6,450 nt of DNA from Gammaproteobacteria bacterium. GTDB lineage: Bacteria > Pseudomonadota > Gammaproteobacteria > UBA9214. Below the pieces are notes generated by a model that saw nothing but the letters and a program-made list of their open reading frames with translations, was not told where the DNA came from and made no database searches. Positions 5,570 to 6,450 of the stretch are shown piece after piece (the stretch's first letter is position 1; each line of letters opens with the position of its first letter). The stretch is taken from contig JAUVNM010000107.1 of NCBI GenBank assembly GCA_030599705.1, positions 1-6,450 of the forward strand, written 5' to 3'. The position numbers were made by a program, and so were the translations under genes.

Positions 5570-5645
5570 CCTGACATTTTCACCGGTTTGTGCAGGCCGC
5601 CATGGCCTGGCGAGGGTCCGGCCGTGTGCCTGGACCCTGACATTT
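5570..5645. repeat. direct repeats CCTGACATTT flanking two hairpins
   Basis: CCTGACATTT occurs at 5570-5579 and again at 5636-5645. Between and overlapping them are a hairpin CAGGCC/GGCCTG (5593-5598 with 5604-5609) and a second one GGGTCC/GGACCC (5614-5619 with 5632-5637). The function is unknown. Confidence 0.45.
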
Positions 5646-5684
5646 CCGCGGTGGATGTTCGGGCCGGTCACGTGCAGATTGATT

Positions 5685-5693
5685 TGATACAAT
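5685..5693 (+). promoter_or_regulatory. candidate rsd promoter (extended -10)
   Basis: TGA-TACAAT forms an extended -10 element, giving a start near 5700 and a leader of about 25 nt. No good -35 lies at the standard distance, which is tolerable for an extended -10 promoter. Confidence 0.45.
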
Positions 5694-5714
5694 CCTTACA
5701 ATAACAATCATGCA

Positions 5715-5718
5715 GGAG
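5715..5718 (+). promoter_or_regulatory. ribosome binding site deciding the rsd start
   Basis: GGAG lies six bases before the ATG at 5725 and after the in-frame ATG at 5710, so the downstream ATG is the real start. Confidence 0.75.
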
Positions 5719-5724
5719 CACGAT

Positions 5725-6180
5725 ATGGGTTCTCAATTTACCAGCGAAGTCGACCGTCGCAGTACGGCACGTGAGAAACTGGGTGCCTTGGTGCAGTCAC
5801 GAACCGAGACACTGTCACTGTTGACCGAACTGGCGGGCCGCCAGCCATTCAATACCGAACCCTCTATGGAGAAGGCCCTGCGGCGTTTTTGCGAAGCCCT
5901 GATCGACTACACGGCCAGTGCGCATTTCCAGCTGTATCGCTACCTCTCCGACAACAGGGAACGCCGGCAATCGGTATTGAATATCGCCGAAAAAATCTAC
6001 CCGCGTATTGTGGAGACAACCGATGTGATCCTGCGCTTCAATGACAAGTATGAAGCCATGTCGCTCGATAACAGCATAGAGTTCCTGGCCATCGATCTGT
6101 CCAACCTGGGCGAATGCCTGGCTGACCGGATCCAACTGGAGGACAGGATCATTGCTGCGATGAGTGGGACCGTCCATTAG
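5725..6180 (+). CDS. rsd: Rsd/AlgQ-family anti-sigma-70 factor
   Basis: A 151-aa, mostly helical cytosolic protein of the Rsd/AlgQ family. These proteins bind region 4 of sigma-70, and in E. coli Rsd lowers housekeeping sigma activity in stationary phase; Pseudomonas AlgQ is the same family and affects alginate. Family landmarks are F55-C56-E-A-L-I-D-Y (55-62) with SAHF (65-68), matching the DYxSAGHF helix; AEKIYPRI (88-95); and LGECLADRIQLED (128-140), matching the conserved acidic LED helix. Length is close to E. coli Rsd (158 aa). The start at 5725 is chosen on the GGAG ribosome binding site; a start at 5710 would place that site inside the gene. It is divergent from iscR and appears to be transcribed alone, from an extended -10 promoter. 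Confidence 0.9.
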   Translation: MGSQFTSEVDRRSTAREKLGALVQSRTETLSLLTELAGRQPFNTEPSMEKALRRFCEALIDYTASAHFQLYRYLSDNRERRQSVLNIAEKIYPRIVETTDVILRFNDKYEAMSLDNSIEFLAIDLSNLGECLADRIQLEDRIIAAMSGTVH

Positions 6181-6276
6181 CCGGCCGGAATCTCCCACCT
6201 GCAGCACCGGCCAAGTACCCAATTAAAGAGTGTGGTTATAAGCCTAACTTATTTTAAATAACCCAGAATAACTGAA

Positions 6277-6306
6277 TTCATATTATTTCATTGATTGGTG
6301 TATAAT
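6277..6306 (+). promoter_or_regulatory. promoter of the Tat-exported protein gene
   Basis: A perfect -10 TATAAT (6301-6306) has a partial -35 TTCATA (6277-6282) 18 bp upstream, in an AT-rich stretch. Transcription would start near 6313, leaving a leader of about 50 nt that contains the TTCAAAAC direct repeat. Confidence 0.6.
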
Positions 6307-6324
6307 CATTTGCTAATTTAATGG

Positions 6325-6342
6325 TTCAAAACTATTCAAAAC
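6325..6342 (+). repeat. TTCAAAAC direct repeat at one-turn spacing
   Basis: TTCAAAAC occurs at 6325-6332 and 6335-6342, 10 bp apart, just downstream of the predicted transcription start. Tandem repeats at helical pitch often mark regulator sites; no regulator is identified. Confidence 0.4.
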
Positions 6343-6361
6343 CAGCCGTTTATAAAGTCAT

Positions 6362-6450
6362 ATGGATAACATCAAGACTCCAGATAAGGGACATCCGGCA
6401 GCCATTGCCACGAGCGCCGTGAGCCGGCGCGACTTCCTCCGGCTTGGTGC
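6362..6450 (+). CDS. Tat-exported protein, N-terminus only
   Basis: Only the first 29 codons are in the window and the gene runs off the right edge. The protein begins MDNIKTPDKG and carries a twin-arginine motif SRRDFLRLGA (from residue 21), matching S/T-R-R-x-F-L-K. It is therefore expected to be folded with its cofactor in the cytoplasm and exported through Tat. Candidates are molybdopterin oxidoreductases, Rieske or other Fe-S proteins and copper oxidases; the visible part cannot discriminate. Fe-S cargo would fit thematically with nearby iscRU but is speculation. No strong Shine-Dalgarno sequence precedes the ATG. Confidence 0.75.
   Translation, partial: MDNIKTPDKGHPAAIATSAVSRRDFLRLG

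Larger units (their letters stand above)
5306..5724. other. 419-bp divergent regulatory region between iscR and rsd
   Basis: No credible protein-coding gene is visible apart from a speculative 24-codon leader ORF. From the iscR side it holds a leader of about 100 nt with alternating GAATAC/GTATTC elements (5319-5395), the iscR promoter with an IscR-type operator (5412-5445), an AT-rich stretch (5461-5521), a CCTATCC inverted repeat (5522-5541), two hairpin-forming segments (5593-5609 and 5614-5637) flanked by CCTGACATTT direct repeats, and the rsd extended -10 (5685-5693). Confidence 0.75.

Noticed and set aside
5486..5692. 68-codon minus-strand open frame upstream of rsd
   Set aside because: It covers the hairpins and the rsd promoter region, lacks a ribosome binding site and shows no recognisable motif.
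6183..6212. GGCCGG/CCGGCC dyad after rsd as a terminator
   Set aside because: The loop is 18 bases and no T-run follows, so it does not meet the criteria for an intrinsic terminator.
6291..6310. FNR box near TTGATTGGTG...ATCATT
   Set aside because: The half-sites TTGAT and ATCAA would need a 4-bp spacer; here the spacing is nine and the second half is imperfect.

Overview
The window looks like chromosomal DNA from a gammaproteobacterium. The evidence is a FimX-like c-di-GMP effector, an Rsd/AlgQ-type anti-sigma factor and an IscR/IscU pair, all typical of that class, with moderate-to-high GC genes separated by AT-richer spacers. I cannot name the species. I see no transposase, integrase, CRISPR array, rRNA or tRNA. 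The one truncated gene is simply cut by the right edge.

Layout from left to right. (1) A weak hairpin with a T-run is followed by a Nudix hydrolase of the ADP-ribose pyrophosphatase type (minus). (2) Divergent from it is a small cysteine-cluster (YkgJ-type) protein (plus). It ends convergently, with a 9-bp overlap, on a stand-alone RibD-C reductase-domain protein (minus). (3) A 366-bp intergenic region is dense with inverted repeats. (4) A 670-aa protein reads as REC-REC-GGDEF-EAL. Every catalytic signature I can check is broken, and the EAL domain resembles FimX of type IV pilus control. (5) A 21-bp-stem bidirectional terminator serves both this gene and the converging iscU. (6) An iscR-iscU pair lies on the minus strand. 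(7) A 419-bp region carries the iscR promoter and leader and the rsd promoter. (8) An Rsd/AlgQ-family gene (plus) follows. (9) A good promoter then precedes the first 29 codons of a Tat-exported protein running off the window.

The most interesting part is the isc locus. IscU is complete, with three cluster cysteines, Asp39 and the LPPVK chaperone motif. However, iscS is absent between iscR and iscU, and iscA/hscBA/fdx do not follow, because a terminator does. The IscR keeps its DNA-binding half, including Glu43, but has lost all three cysteines and the histidine that hold the [2Fe-2S] cluster in E. coli IscR. Even so, the iscR promoter has a 22/25 match to the IscR type 1 operator, the class that in E. 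coli needs the cluster-loaded form, and it overlaps a perfect TTGACA -35 box. The iscR leader also has four alternating GAATAC/GTATTC elements that can form mutually exclusive hairpins up to the ribosome binding site. The locus may therefore be run by a second, canonical IscR, or by an apo-locked IscR with altered rules.
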